Shown piece after piece: positions 1-7,087 of a stretch of 59,136 bases of DNA (the stretch's first letter is position 1; every line of letters starts with the position of its first letter). The notes below the pieces were generated by a model, which was given only the letters and a program-made list of their open reading frames with translations, did no database searches and was not told where the DNA came from. Source of the DNA: Candidatus Nomurabacteria bacterium (lineage in GTDB: Bacteria > Patescibacteriota > Minisyncoccia > Phycocordibacterales > UBA1006); assembly GCA_943357975.1 (NCBI GenBank), contig CALRGS010000001.1, positions 1-59,136 of the forward strand, read 5' to 3'. The position numbers and the translations under genes were made by a program.

Positions 1-303
1 GATACTGCGATAAGTAAACTAAAGCCCGGTGACTATGTCATCGCACTTGATGAAAATGGCAAGAATTTTACTACCCTAGAATTTTCCCAAGCCATTGAAA
101 AACTCCTCCATGCTTCACATAGGCGTATCGTGTTTGTTATTGGAGAATCTCACGGACTACAGCAATCTGTACGCGATCGCGCCAATATCACCATATGCCT
201 CGGCAAGCTTACCCTCCCCCATGAACTTGCCCGCCTGGTCCTCGCGGAGCAATTGTATCGAGTTACGAACCTTATCGGAGGTGGTAAGTATCATCATCAG
301 TAA
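1..303 (+). CDS. rlmH: 23S rRNA pseudouridine-1915 N3-methyltransferase RlmH, 3' part
   Basis: The frame is open from base 1 and gives about 100 residues ending at TAA 301-303; the start lies outside the window. The C-terminal half matches the SPOUT methyltransferase RlmH: the knot region FVIGESHGL, then LGKLTLPHELARLVLAEQLYR and a final KYHH, which is the usual RlmH ending. RlmH methylates pseudouridine 1915 in helix 69 of 23S rRNA on the assembled 70S ribosome. The next gene starts one base after this stop, so the two are probably co-transcribed. Identity is strong from the motif order; only the N terminus is missing. Confidence 0.88.
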   Translation, partial: DTAISKLKPGDYVIALDENGKNFTTLEFSQAIEKLLHASHRRIVFVIGESHGLQQSVRDRANITICLGKLTLPHELARLVLAEQLYRVTNLIGGGKYHHQ

Positions 304-304
304 T

Positions 305-940
305 ATGAATACGCACGAGTTATTAAAAAAAATCGAACAGGAATCCCTCTCCCTTGTCTGGTGGAAAGACGAGCAAAAAGCTCGTGGAGAAGATGTTGTG
401 AATGACCCCAAAAAAGGCGAGCGTCCTTGGATCATTCCTGAAACCACTGGGCAGTTTTTGCATGACGTGATACTGAAGAATAATTTTAGTTCTGCATTAG
501 AACTAGGAACCTCTATTGGTTATTCAACCATTTGGATCGCCGATGCCTTGTCGCAGAATAATGGGAACGTTCACACTATTGAGCACTCCTTAAATAAAAT
601 TCCTGTAGCAAAAAAATATTTCCAAGAATCAGGCTTTGAAAAAATAATTACACTCCATGAAGGAAACATCTTGGCTATCCTTGAACAATTTCCCAGTGAC
701 CTTACTTTTGATTTCGTATTCATGGACGCAGATCGTGGACACTATCACGAATACTTCCCACTCATCAAAAAACACCTTCGTGAAGGTGCAATTATCATTG
801 CCGACAATGCAGGAAATATGAACACCCGCATGCAACCGTTTTTTGATTTGTTACAACAAGAAGGTGTGGCTTTTGAGATTTTGAATATGGATAACGGACT
901 TTTAATTACTGGTGGTTACCGATCCGGTGGTACGTCATAA
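305..940 (+). CDS. SAM-dependent O-methyltransferase
   Basis: This 211-residue protein starts at ATG 305, one base after the rlmH stop; a longer open frame exists upstream but overlaps rlmH. SAM motif I is ELGTSIGYSTIWIADAL near residue 65, and the acidic motif FDFVFMDADRGHYHEYF follows near 135, as in the COG4122/CCoMT-like family of small class I O-methyltransferases. Such enzymes methylate hydroxyl groups or, in some relatives, tRNA bases; the substrate cannot be told here. The last 25 bases overlap the end of ftsI on the opposite strand, an unusually tight convergent arrangement. Confidence 0.8.
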   Translation: MNTHELLKKIEQESLSLVWWKDEQKARGEDVVNDPKKGERPWIIPETTGQFLHDVILKNNFSSALELGTSIGYSTIWIADALSQNNGNVHTIEHSLNKIPVAKKYFQESGFEKIITLHEGNILAILEQFPSDLTFDFVFMDADRGHYHEYFPLIKKHLREGAIIIADNAGNMNTRMQPFFDLLQQEGVAFEILNMDNGLLITGGYRSGGTS

Positions 941-2631
941 TAGTTAATCAAGAATTTCGCAAAATCAACGAATGGGAGCAACAGGGTGTCCGATGAAAAC
1001 TTCGCACCATTTTTGGGATGATAGTTATAGAGAAAAACAATAAACTTTGGATTTTGTGCTGGAAAATACGCCATGAACGTATGCAGATTTCTGTCATCGT
1101 AATACCCACCGTTCTCATGATCCGCAATCTGCGCGGTTCCTGTTTTTGCAGCAATTGAATAGTGCTCCAGTTTTATTTTCCCATCATTATAATTATCAAA
1201 CACCGTGGTCAGCATTTTTGTAATCGTTACAGCCGTTTCAGGTTTAATGAGCTGTCCTGTCACCGGCCATTCCATTTTTTTATGAATACCACTTGGATAA
1301 TCAATTTCGGAAACAAGGTGTGGTGTCACCAAACGACCACCATTGGCAAGGACTGCCTGCGCACGAAGCATTTCAATCGGTGAAACAGCAACCCCTTGTC
1401 CAAATGATACGTTGGCAAATTCTACATCACGATTCGTACCAAGGTTTGAAATGAGCCCCTTGGTCTCTGCCGGCAAATCAATACCTGTTCGTTCACCAAA
1501 TCCAAAAGATTCCCACTGTTTGCGAAAAGCCTCTTTTTGCATGCGCTGCATCACATGCACCATTCCTGTGTTCAATGATTGATTTAATACGCTCTGCATA
1601 GTCACATTATTTCCACGACCTTTTTTATCGAAGTTATAAATAGTCCTGTTCCCCACTTTTACAAACCCTGCGTCGTTATAGGTTGTTGTTGGTGTCACCA
1701 TGCCCTGATCCAGAGCAATAGCCATAATCACCGGTTTCATAATAGAACCCATTTCAAAATCACTTTCGATCAGTGGGTTATTAAATTGAGATACGTTGGT
1801 CACACTTCGTGTTTGATTTAAATCAAATCCATTATCAAGCCCCATGGCAATGATCGCCCCTGTTTTCGGATCCATGACAATACCTCCGGTTCGATCAGAG
1901 TTCCACTTTTCCTTAACGGCATCAAGCATCTGTTCAAGGCTTTTTTGAACAGATGGTTCGATAGTGGTAACTACGTCACCTTCAATTTCATCAGCATCCC
2001 CTACTAATTTACTAATATCAGTAAAAATTTCAGCAAAGAAGTTTACATACAATTTTTGGTCTGTACGCGCAAGTACTTTGTTATAGGAGTGTTCAATCCC
2101 ATAGCGTCCAGAAAAATCATCCCCTTTGAACCCCATGAATCCGATTGCGTGTGCGGCTAAATCCCCGGCAGGATAAAAACGCCAGTTCATACGATAAGCA
2201 GTCACTCCGGGTAGTTTCATTGCTGTAATTTGTGAAGCTGCAGATTCGGGAACATTTACTGCAATTTCCACATACGGGTCTTTTTTCTTGGTTACTTGAG
2301 TAATGAATGTGTCATGGTCAAGTCCAAGAATTTTTCCAATTTTTGTATAGGCAGCTTCTGGGTCACCTAAGGTAATCGTGCTTACTGCGATTTTAAATCC
2401 TGACTTAACCGTTGCTGCAGAAACCTGATTACCATCCTTGCTAGTAAAATAAATACTTCCTCGATCAAAGAGGTTTGAACTATTTGTTACATACTGTCGG
2501 TCAGCTAGCATTTCATACTGTCGCCCATGAATAATTTGTAAATAAAAAAGCTTAGCGATAAAAATCACTACGGCAAAAACAACCAGCCCACTTACCAAAT
2601 ACAGTCGTTTTTGAGAAAAATTCGAATCCAT
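916..2631 (-). CDS. ftsI: Penicillin-binding protein 2 / FtsI-type peptidoglycan transpeptidase
   Basis: This 571-residue class B penicillin-binding protein has a short cytoplasmic N terminus, one membrane segment (residues about 10-32), a dimerization region and a transpeptidase domain. The active-site motifs are all visible: S296-I-M-K299, S352-L-N354 and K496-T-G498. It crosslinks septal peptidoglycan outside the membrane. It belongs to the mraZ-rsmH-ftsL cluster upstream but is separated from ftsL by two unrelated genes. It has its own promoter with the -10 only 9 bases before ATG. Bases 2587-2646, covering its promoter and first 15 codons, are copied at 3941-4000. Confidence 0.93.
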   Translation of the reverse strand: MDSNFSQKRLYLVSGLVVFAVVIFIAKLFYLQIIHGRQYEMLADRQYVTNSSNLFDRGSIYFTSKDGNQVSAATVKSGFKIAVSTITLGDPEAAYTKIGKILGLDHDTFITQVTKKKDPYVEIAVNVPESAASQITAMKLPGVTAYRMNWRFYPAGDLAAHAIGFMGFKGDDFSGRYGIEHSYNKVLARTDQKLYVNFFAEIFTDISKLVGDADEIEGDVVTTIEPSVQKSLEQMLDAVKEKWNSDRTGGIVMDPKTGAIIAMGLDNGFDLNQTRSVTNVSQFNNPLIESDFEMGSIMKPVIMAIALDQGMVTPTTTYNDAGFVKVGNRTIYNFDKKGRGNNVTMQSVLNQSLNTGMVHVMQRMQKEAFRKQWESFGFGERTGIDLPAETKGLISNLGTNRDVEFANVSFGQGVAVSPIEMLRAQAVLANGGRLVTPHLVSEIDYPSGIHKKMEWPVTGQLIKPETAVTITKMLTTVFDNYNDGKIKLEHYSIAAKTGTAQIADHENGGYYDDRNLHTFMAYFPAQNPKFIVFLYNYHPKNGAKFSSDTLLLPFVDFAKFLINYYDVPPDR

Positions 2632-2640
2632 TATGTGGGA

Positions 2641-2646
2641 ATTATA
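2641..2646 (-). promoter_or_regulatory. ftsI extended -10 promoter
   Basis: On the minus strand TATAAT is preceded by TATGG, giving an extended -10 (TGG-TATAAT). Nine bases separate it from the ftsI ATG, so the transcript should have almost no leader. No convincing -35 is seen. The same element is preserved in the duplicated copy at 3995-4000. Confidence 0.65.
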
Positions 2647-2674
2647 CCATAGCTTTTAAGTTATTGAGGAAAAC

Positions 2675-2704
2675 AAAAAAAGGGAGCCGCAGGGGCTCCC
2701 TTTT
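2675..2704 (-). terminator. Terminator after the radical-SAM-like gene
   Basis: On the minus strand AGGGAGCC pairs with GGCTCCCT around a short loop, followed by a T run. It lies just after the stop of the gene ending at 2710 and upstream of the ftsI promoter. Confidence 0.8.
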
Positions 2705-2709
2705 AAAAA

Positions 2710-3807
2710 TCACTTTTTCTTCTTAGCTAAACTCTCCCTTAAATTTAATCGGCATTTCTCATAACTCTCCATAAAATTTATGGTCTCTGTGTTGCTTACC
2801 TCTTTCGCCCTGCGGGTAAAAATTTGAGCCATAGTATGATTCTCGGTCATCATCTTTCTGATAAATCTAAGCGAGGAAAATTTCTTTCCCCCTTTAATTT
2901 CTTCAGCAAGCGAATCACGAAAATCTTTATGGCTTACCCACATAATTTTATTATGAATTGCAAGGCTTGAATGTACAAACATTACCCCTTGTGGCGCAAT
3001 AGCATAGTCCTGAATATCATAGGGACTGAAAGGAAACAGTGAGTACATTTGGTCAATGGACGCCTTCAGAGTATCCGGCAGCTTCTTGGCGGTAATCATT
3101 CGATTATTAAGAGATATGGTTCTCTTCTTCTTTGTTCCCTTAAGGTGACTATTGTAGTAACGACCATCTGGCTGGTCTTTTACCAAAGCCATATGTTTAA
3201 CGTTCTTGGTAAATTCTTCTACCAAACCTTTCACAAGAGCAGTATCAGCTGCAAATACTTGAGGAAGGGTCTCATCATACAATTCCGACTTAATAAGGTT
3301 CGAACGAAGAGTTACTTGTATTTCACGATATTGTGATTTAAAGTGCCACGCAGCTATTGCCTGATTAATCTGACGAATCAAATTAATCTCGGTTTCTGAA
3401 ACAACTGGCGAGGTTGGCACAATAGAATACCCAATGACTTTTGGAGTCATCTTGTACTGAGCAAGAAAATTCTGAATATCGTCTGCAAATTTTTGAGTAT
3501 TCCCTTCCAATCTTATTGATTTGTTCGTAGTAAACCTTGTCATCTTTATTATTTCAGGATGATTAAGAACAGGTATAAGGTTAAAAGTGGAAGAGAGATG
3601 TAAATCATAGCGATCGCTCGCATTTTTGAGCGCACTTTCCAAAATAGAAAATGTTTGCTGTACTTCCGGATCAACAACTGTTGCGGTAACCGGAGTGCCT
3701 TTATTAGCAAGCGGACAAGGCGGACAGCCCTGGTCACAGCTTTTGGATGCAGCGAATATTTCTATACTAATCTCGTCAAAAGCGGGTCTGGATTTTTTCT
3801 TTGCCAT
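2710..3807 (-). CDS. Hypothetical protein with radical-SAM-like cysteine motif, inserted in the division cluster
   Basis: This 365-residue protein is not recognised by overall sequence. Near the N terminus, after a short strand-like stretch, it has C24-x3-C28-x2-C31 (SCDQGCPPC), the spacing of the radical SAM iron-sulfur motif; later alternating hydrophobic strands such as KVIGYSIVP would fit a barrel. The C terminus is lysine rich. It has its own TTGACA promoter (3845-3873) and terminator (2675-2704), so it is an independent unit placed between ftsL and ftsI. Flanking duplicated pieces of ftsL and ftsI show it arrived as a cassette. Radical SAM function is inference from one motif; a zinc site is the alternative. 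Confidence 0.5.
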   Translation of the reverse strand: MAKKKSRPAFDEISIEIFAASKSCDQGCPPCPLANKGTPVTATVVDPEVQQTFSILESALKNASDRYDLHLSSTFNLIPVLNHPEIIKMTRFTTNKSIRLEGNTQKFADDIQNFLAQYKMTPKVIGYSIVPTSPVVSETEINLIRQINQAIAAWHFKSQYREIQVTLRSNLIKSELYDETLPQVFAADTALVKGLVEEFTKNVKHMALVKDQPDGRYYNSHLKGTKKKRTISLNNRMITAKKLPDTLKASIDQMYSLFPFSPYDIQDYAIAPQGVMFVHSSLAIHNKIMWVSHKDFRDSLAEEIKGGKKFSSLRFIRKMMTENHTMAQIFTRRAKEVSNTETINFMESYEKCRLNLRESLAKKKK

Positions 3808-3844
3808 TTTATTTTATGTTTTTGTGGTTCAATAATTTTTTTCT

Positions 3845-3873
3845 ACATTACTCTATAAAAAGACTTTTGTCAA
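3845..3873 (-). promoter_or_regulatory. Sigma-70-type promoter of the radical-SAM-like gene
   Basis: On the minus strand TTGACA (3868-3873), 17 bases, TAATGT (3845-3850), then a leader of about 30 bases to the ATG at 3807. The -35 adjoins a terminator copied from the end of ftsL. Confidence 0.55.
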
Positions 3874-3877
3874 GTAA

Positions 3878-3906
3878 CAAAAACCCCTCTTCCAGGGGGT
3901 TTTTGA
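3878..3906 (-). terminator. Duplicated copy of the ftsL terminator
   Basis: AAAAACCCCT and AGGGGGTTTTT form a hairpin with a T run on the minus strand. It is the copy of the terminator after ftsL (4706-4735) and directly precedes the -35 of the next gene. Confidence 0.7.
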
Positions 3907-3919
3907 ATAGTATTTAAAT

Positions 3920-3985
3920 TTACCGCACCAACGCCACGATCCCACTTACCAAATACAGTCGTTTTTGAGAAAAGCTTGAATCCAT
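3920..3985 (-). pseudogene. 21-codon FtsI-FtsL remnant frame
   Basis: ATG at 3985 follows a TATAAT (3995-4000) by 9 bases, exactly as in intact ftsI. Fifteen codons correspond to the FtsI N terminus, one is novel, and the last five plus stop correspond to the end of FtsL. It lacks the membrane segment and any domain. It may still be transcribed because the promoter is intact, but it is most simply a relic. Confidence 0.7.
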
Positions 3986-4014
3986 TATGTGGGAATTATA
4001 ACATATCTTCTCAA

Positions 4015-4048
4015 ACAAAAATCCCCCGTCTGGTGAGTTGGGGGATTT
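4015..4048 (-). terminator. Terminator after the small membrane protein gene
   Basis: AAATCCCCC pairs with GGGGGATTT, with a T-rich run on the minus strand, 19 bases after the stop of the gene ending at 4067. Confidence 0.75.
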
Positions 4049-4066
4049 AAAATTCTTAGAACTTCG

Positions 4067-4654
4067 CTAGTTTGCACGGACAGTTTGTACCACAATCTGT
4101 TTTGGTGAAAGAGCTTGTGATAATTTTTTGAAAAGTTTCTTGACCTTACTTGTTTTCGGGGGCTTGGGTGTACAAGATAGTAAGTAAAGAAAGCAGGTTA
4201 CAAAAATCCAATGAATCATTCCAGCAACAATCGCAATATTGTCTATGAGGCTTTCACTATTAATTGGAGGCATGTTCATAATCATATAAACCAAAAACAC
4301 AATCACCGCTAAGCACATGAACAAAAAAAATATTCTTCCGGGCATCATTGAGACCTCCAAATTATTTCTGGATGTTTTGTTTTCAAAACATTGTTGCTCT
4401 ATTGCGTCAACTACTGCAGAAAAAATACGTACACACATAAAACCGATTGACGTAAAAATTATAGTAATTATTATTTTTACCATAGAACTATATATTGGTA
4501 AGAAAAAGATTAAACATACTATAAATGCACTGATCAAGGACGCAACTACGAGAGATAACCGAGCGAGCCAAAAGTTGTTTACTCCAACCAGGTCTTGAAA
4601 GAAATCAGAAAATGCTTGAAATTTCCCCAAAAGGAATCTGTCGATTGTTTTCAT
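4067..4654 (-). CDS. Hypothetical membrane protein inserted between ftsL and ftsI
   Basis: This 195-residue protein is not recognised. It has two hydrophobic segments near residues 30-75 (LARLSLVVASLISAFIVCLI and the following stretch) and two more near residues 105-165, with a basic C terminus rich in lysine and proline. Start choice: a longer frame begins with TTG at 4702, but that codon is the -35 box itself, so ATG 4654 is used. It has its own promoter and terminator and forms the first of two cargo units in the ftsL-ftsI gap. Nothing in the sequence tells its role. Confidence 0.65.
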   Translation of the reverse strand: MKTIDRFLLGKFQAFSDFFQDLVGVNNFWLARLSLVVASLISAFIVCLIFFLPIYSSMVKIIITIIFTSIGFMCVRIFSAVVDAIEQQCFENKTSRNNLEVSMMPGRIFFLFMCLAVIVFLVYMIMNMPPINSESLIDNIAIVAGMIHWIFVTCFLYLLSCTPKPPKTSKVKKLFKKLSQALSPKQIVVQTVRAN

Positions 4655-4673
4655 AAGTGTTTTGTTTAGTGCT

Positions 4674-4702
4674 ATATTATCACAGGTAATATATTCTGTC
4701 AA
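4674..4702 (-). promoter_or_regulatory. Sigma-70 promoter of the small membrane protein gene
   Basis: On the minus strand TTGACA (4697-4702), 17 bases, TAATAT (4674-4679). Transcription would start about 13 bases before ATG 4654. The -35 abuts the ftsL terminator, as in the second cassette. Confidence 0.7.
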
Positions 4703-4705
4703 GAA

Positions 4706-4735
4706 ACAAAAACCCCTCTTCCAAGGGGTTTTTGT
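4706..4735 (-). terminator. ftsL terminator
   Basis: AAAAACCCCT and AGGGGTTTTT pair around CTTCCA; T run on the minus strand, 15 bases after the ftsL stop. A copy sits at 3878-3906. Confidence 0.75.
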
Positions 4736-4749
4736 TATAATGTGTAGTT

Positions 4750-5070
4750 TTACCGCACCAACGCCACCGTATCCGCATCGGGATGTGTATAGGCAAAAGT
4801 CGGAGTCTTTGATTCTACGAACCCAAGGGCTGCCGCCTTTTGAATATCAATACTTGAAGCAAGGTTAAAGTATTTAATTTCCAAATCAGAAACTTTGGCT
4901 TGTGAAGTCCTCACTTCAGAATACAGTGTCTTTCGCTGATTAATCGCCACCACCGAACGTGCAATGAAAAATGAATACAGCGCAAACATTCCTACCAATG
5001 CCATTAGTAAATACCGGTTCCATGAACCAGAGAAGATATTTTTTATTGGATTGGTAATGATGTGTTGCAT
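4750..5070 (-). CDS. ftsL: FtsL/DivIC-like cell division protein
   Basis: This 106-residue bitopic protein has a short cytoplasmic N terminus, one membrane segment (about residues 20-42, LLMALVGMFALYSFFIARSV) and a coiled-coil-like extracellular stretch (KTLYSEVRTSQAKVSDLEI), as in FtsL/DivIC. FtsL proteins help recruit and activate the septal synthase, which agrees with its place after rsmH and before ftsI. Assignment rests mainly on topology and position, since FtsL sequences diverge fast. A palindromic repeat fills the gap to rsmH. Confidence 0.7.
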   Translation of the reverse strand: MQHIITNPIKNIFSGSWNRYLLMALVGMFALYSFFIARSVVAINQRKTLYSEVRTSQAKVSDLEIKYFNLASSIDIQKAAALGFVESKTPTFAYTHPDADTVALVR

Positions 5071-5082
5071 ATATTTTTATTG

Positions 5083-5135
5083 ACCCTCTCCACGATAGTG
5101 GAGAGGGTGGTTTCCGTAAGGAAACCGGGTGAGGA
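5083..5135. repeat. Palindromic repeat family R1, copy a
   Basis: CCCTCTCCAC-GATA-GTGGAGAGGG (5084-5107), then a second hairpin GGTTTCC/GGAAACC and GGGTGAGGA. Related copies lie at 10784-10834 and 44351-44409. It fills the gap between rsmH and ftsL and ends exactly at the rsmH stop codon. Confidence 0.8.
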
Positions 5136-6029
5136 CTATTGGGAGATCTTTTCAAGAACTCGTAACTGGGCACTTCTCGCTCTTACGTTCTCCTTAACTT
5201 CCTCATCCGTCGGTTTGATTGGTTTTTTTGTAATCAAGGTCGCAAGGTCTGCATGTGCCTGATCACGGAAGAAATTTTTTACAATACGGTCTTCCCCACT
5301 ATGGAACGTAATGATTGCAAATCGTCCTCCTGGTTTTAATGCTGCAAACCCTTTCACTAACACCTCCTTCACAGCTCCATATTCATCATTCGTTGCAATG
5401 CGCAGTGCTTGAAATGTTTTCGTGGCAGGATTCGTGCGCATCCAAGCCTTCCTTGGGAGCACTGACTCAATCACTGCGACTAAATCAAAGGTGGTATTTA
5501 TTGGCTTACGTTTACGTTCAGCGACAATGGTGCGGGCAATTTTTCGAGAAGCCGTCTCGTCAGCATACGCGTACAACATGTCCGCAATAACATTTTCATC
5601 CCACGTGTTCACAATATCCCAAGCAGTAATATCCTCGTCTGTCGGATTGTCTTTCAATGTCATATGGAGAGGTCCATCGACTTGGAAAGAAAATCCTCTG
5701 TCTGGATCGGCAATCTGAAATGATGACCATCCTAAGTCGAGAAATATCCCATCAACTTGTTCGATATTGTTTTCAAGCAATACCTGATCAAGCTTTCTAA
5801 AATTTTCTCGAACTAATATTTTTTTACAAGGAAACGTTTTAAGTTTTTCCTCTGCACGAGTAATGGCATTCGAATCCAGATCGAAACCAATCAATGTCCC
5901 ATCTGGCCCCAAATGCTCCGCAATTGCTGCAGCATGACTCGCACCACCTAATGTACCGTCGATATAGACGCCATTTTTTTTGATACTCAACACGTCTATT
6001 GATTCTTTGAATAGTACTGGGATATGCAT
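5136..6029 (-). CDS. rsmH: 16S rRNA (cytosine1402-N4)-methyltransferase RsmH (MraW)
   Basis: This 297-residue protein is full length for RsmH. It starts MHIPVLFKESIDVL, typical for the family, and has the SAM-binding stretch DGTLGGASHAAAIAEHLG followed by GFDLDSNAI. Later motifs such as GIFLDLGWSSFQ, FQALRIATNDE and FHSGEDRIVKNFF are family hallmarks. It methylates N4 of C1402 in the decoding centre of 16S rRNA. It follows mraZ with a one-base gap in the division and cell wall cluster. Confidence 0.95.
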   Translation of the reverse strand: MHIPVLFKESIDVLSIKKNGVYIDGTLGGASHAAAIAEHLGPDGTLIGFDLDSNAITRAEEKLKTFPCKKILVRENFRKLDQVLLENNIEQVDGIFLDLGWSSFQIADPDRGFSFQVDGPLHMTLKDNPTDEDITAWDIVNTWDENVIADMLYAYADETASRKIARTIVAERKRKPINTTFDLVAVIESVLPRKAWMRTNPATKTFQALRIATNDEYGAVKEVLVKGFAALKPGGRFAIITFHSGEDRIVKNFFRDQAHADLATLITKKPIKPTDEEVKENVRARSAQLRVLEKISQ

Positions 6030-6030
6030 A

Positions 6031-6465
6031 TTAGATCATGCCAATGTCTGCTAATTTCTGAGCAAGGACATTTGCTTCTTTTTCTACGCCGTTGGTGTAC
6101 TTGTTCCAAGATTCTTCATTCCACAATTCAATGCGATTATGAATTCCTGCAACTACAACTTTTGTAGAAAGGTCTGCGTACCCTTTGAGGTGATCAGGAA
6201 CGAGCACTCGCCCACTTCCATCCACTTCAGTTTCGGTAGCACCTCCTAACATCGCACGTGAAAATCCACGCCCTTCTGCAGAACCAATCGAAAGACCTGC
6301 TAATTTTTCTGAAAACTTTTTCCATTCGGATACCGGGTACACAAAGAGACAACGATCGAGACCTCGCGTAATAATTATTTTTTTGCCCATCTCTTTGCGA
6401 AATTTCGCAGGGAGAGATAAGCGATTCTTGTCGTCCATGGTATGGCGATATTCTCCGATAAGCAT
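6031..6465 (-). CDS. mraZ: Transcriptional regulator MraZ
   Basis: This 144-residue protein begins MLIGEYRHTMDDKNRLSLPAKFR, the first AbrB-like/SpoVT motif, and has a second half with DGSGRVLVPDHLKGYADL, giving the duplicated fold of MraZ. A frame open further upstream to 6588 is rejected because it would run through the promoter and a palindromic repeat. MraZ binds repeats of TGGG in front of its own operon and represses it; phased TGGG boxes are present at 6533-6587. It heads mraZ-rsmH-ftsL. Confidence 0.93.
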   Translation of the reverse strand: MLIGEYRHTMDDKNRLSLPAKFRKEMGKKIIITRGLDRCLFVYPVSEWKKFSEKLAGLSIGSAEGRGFSRAMLGGATETEVDGSGRVLVPDHLKGYADLSTKVVVAGIHNRIELWNEESWNKYTNGVEKEANVLAQKLADIGMI

Positions 6466-6481
6466 AAGTTTTTTAGACCAA

Positions 6482-6530
6482 TCTCCCTCTTTTAGAGGGA
6501 GAGCCTCAGCGATAGCTGGGCGTGGGAGTA
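6482..6530. repeat. Palindromic repeat family R2, copy a (mraZ leader)
   Basis: Two hairpins in series: CTCCCTCTTTTAGAGGGAG, then CAGCGATAGCTG, ending GTGGGAGTA. A close relative with the same two-hairpin design lies inside mnmA at 35701-35750. This copy sits in the untranslated leader of mraZ, between the promoter and the ATG. Confidence 0.75.
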
Positions 6531-6532
6531 AT

Positions 6533-6587
6533 CCCACTTCATCCCACCACAATAGTACCTCATCCCACCTTGTAACACAATCACCCA
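6533..6587 (-). promoter_or_regulatory. mraZ promoter with MraZ operator boxes
   Basis: On the minus strand a -35 TTGTGT (6575-6580), 17 bases, -10 TACTAT (6552-6557). TGGG boxes occur at 6584-6587, 6564-6567, 6543-6546 and 6533-6536, spaced 20, 21 and 10 bases apart, so they lie on nearly the same helix face and cover the promoter. This fits the known autorepression of mraZ through direct TGGG repeats. Confidence 0.6.
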
Positions 6588-6621
6588 ATATATGCCTTTC
6601 TGTGGATAAGTATTTTTTCCA

Positions 6622-6652
6622 ACAAAAAAGCCAGGTGGTCCTGGTTTTTTTT
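6622..6652 (-). terminator. rplU terminator
   Basis: CCAGG-ACCA-CCTGG followed by CTTTTTT on the minus strand, directly after the rplU stop. Confidence 0.75.
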
Positions 6653-6654
6653 AA

Positions 6655-7032
6655 TTATGAAATTGCTGTAATCTTCACCTTAACGAAAGGCTGTCGGTGA
6701 CCATTTTTCTTGTAGTAGCGAGACTTCTGGAGGTACTTGATCACATCGATTTTCTTTGCACGTCCTGCTTCGATGAATTCTCCCATAACCTTTGCTCCTG
6801 AAATCATAGGGGCTCCAAGTTTGGTAGTAGTACCGTCGTCTACGAGAAGTACTTGATCAAAAGTAATTACATCGCCTGCATTACCTGCCATTTTCTCGAG
6901 AGTAAGCATATCACCTACTTTAACCAAGTACTGCTTACCACCGTTTGCGATTACTGCAAAAGTTCCTTCCTGTGAAGTCTTCCGAACTGCCTTTTTAGGA
7001 GCCTTTTTTACTGCTTTTTTAGCTGTTGCCAT
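6655..7032 (-). CDS. rplU: 50S ribosomal protein bL21
   Basis: This 125-residue protein carries the bL21 core from about residue 23 (GTFAVIANGGKQYLVKVGD) to the end, with the typical IDVIKYLQKSRYYKKNGHRQ near the C terminus. The first 20 residues are an extra lysine and alanine rich tail (KKAVKKAPKKAVRKT) not found in the E. coli protein. rpmA, its usual partner, does not follow here. The promoter is an extended -10 (TGA-TATTGT) nine bases before the ATG, back to back with the corA promoter. Confidence 0.93.
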   Translation of the reverse strand: MATAKKAVKKAPKKAVRKTSQEGTFAVIANGGKQYLVKVGDMLTLEKMAGNAGDVITFDQVLLVDDGTTTKLGAPMISGAKVMGEFIEAGRAKKIDVIKYLQKSRYYKKNGHRQPFVKVKITAIS

Positions 7033-7052
7033 AGTGGAAATACAATATCATA

Positions 7053-7081
7053 TTGCAGGATTTTTTGCAAGGCGTTATACT
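7053..7081 (+). promoter_or_regulatory. corA promoter, leaderless
   Basis: TTGCAG (7053-7058), 17 bases, TATACT (7076-7081), then six bases to ATG 7088. The predicted transcription start coincides with the ATG. It overlaps the divergent rplU promoter region. Confidence 0.6.
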
Positions 7082-7087
7082 GTCCCC

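Larger units (their letters stand above)
3868..4000 (-). repeat. Mosaic duplication scar: ftsI start joined to ftsL end
   Basis: Bases 3941-4000 match 2587-2646 (ftsI promoter and first 15 codons) at 57 of 60 positions by eye. Bases 3868-3937 contain a copy of the 3' end of ftsL and its terminator: 3868-3905 matches 4697-4734 with two mismatches and 3921-3937 matches 4751-4767. The two pieces join inside a 21-codon reading frame (3985 to 3920) that begins like FtsI (MDSSFSQKRLYLVSG) and ends like FtsL (VALVR and stop). It is best read as the junction left by two successive cassette insertions or a tandem duplication at the ftsL-ftsI border. Confidence 0.8.

Noticed and set aside
95..304. N-terminal extension of the O-methyltransferase frame
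   Set aside because: It overlaps rlmH, whose C-terminal residues are clearly conserved; ATG 305 directly follows the rlmH stop.
6466..6588. MraZ frame open upstream of ATG 6465
   Set aside because: This stretch holds the promoter, the TGGG boxes and a palindromic repeat, and the family start MLIGEYRHTMDDK fits ATG 6465.
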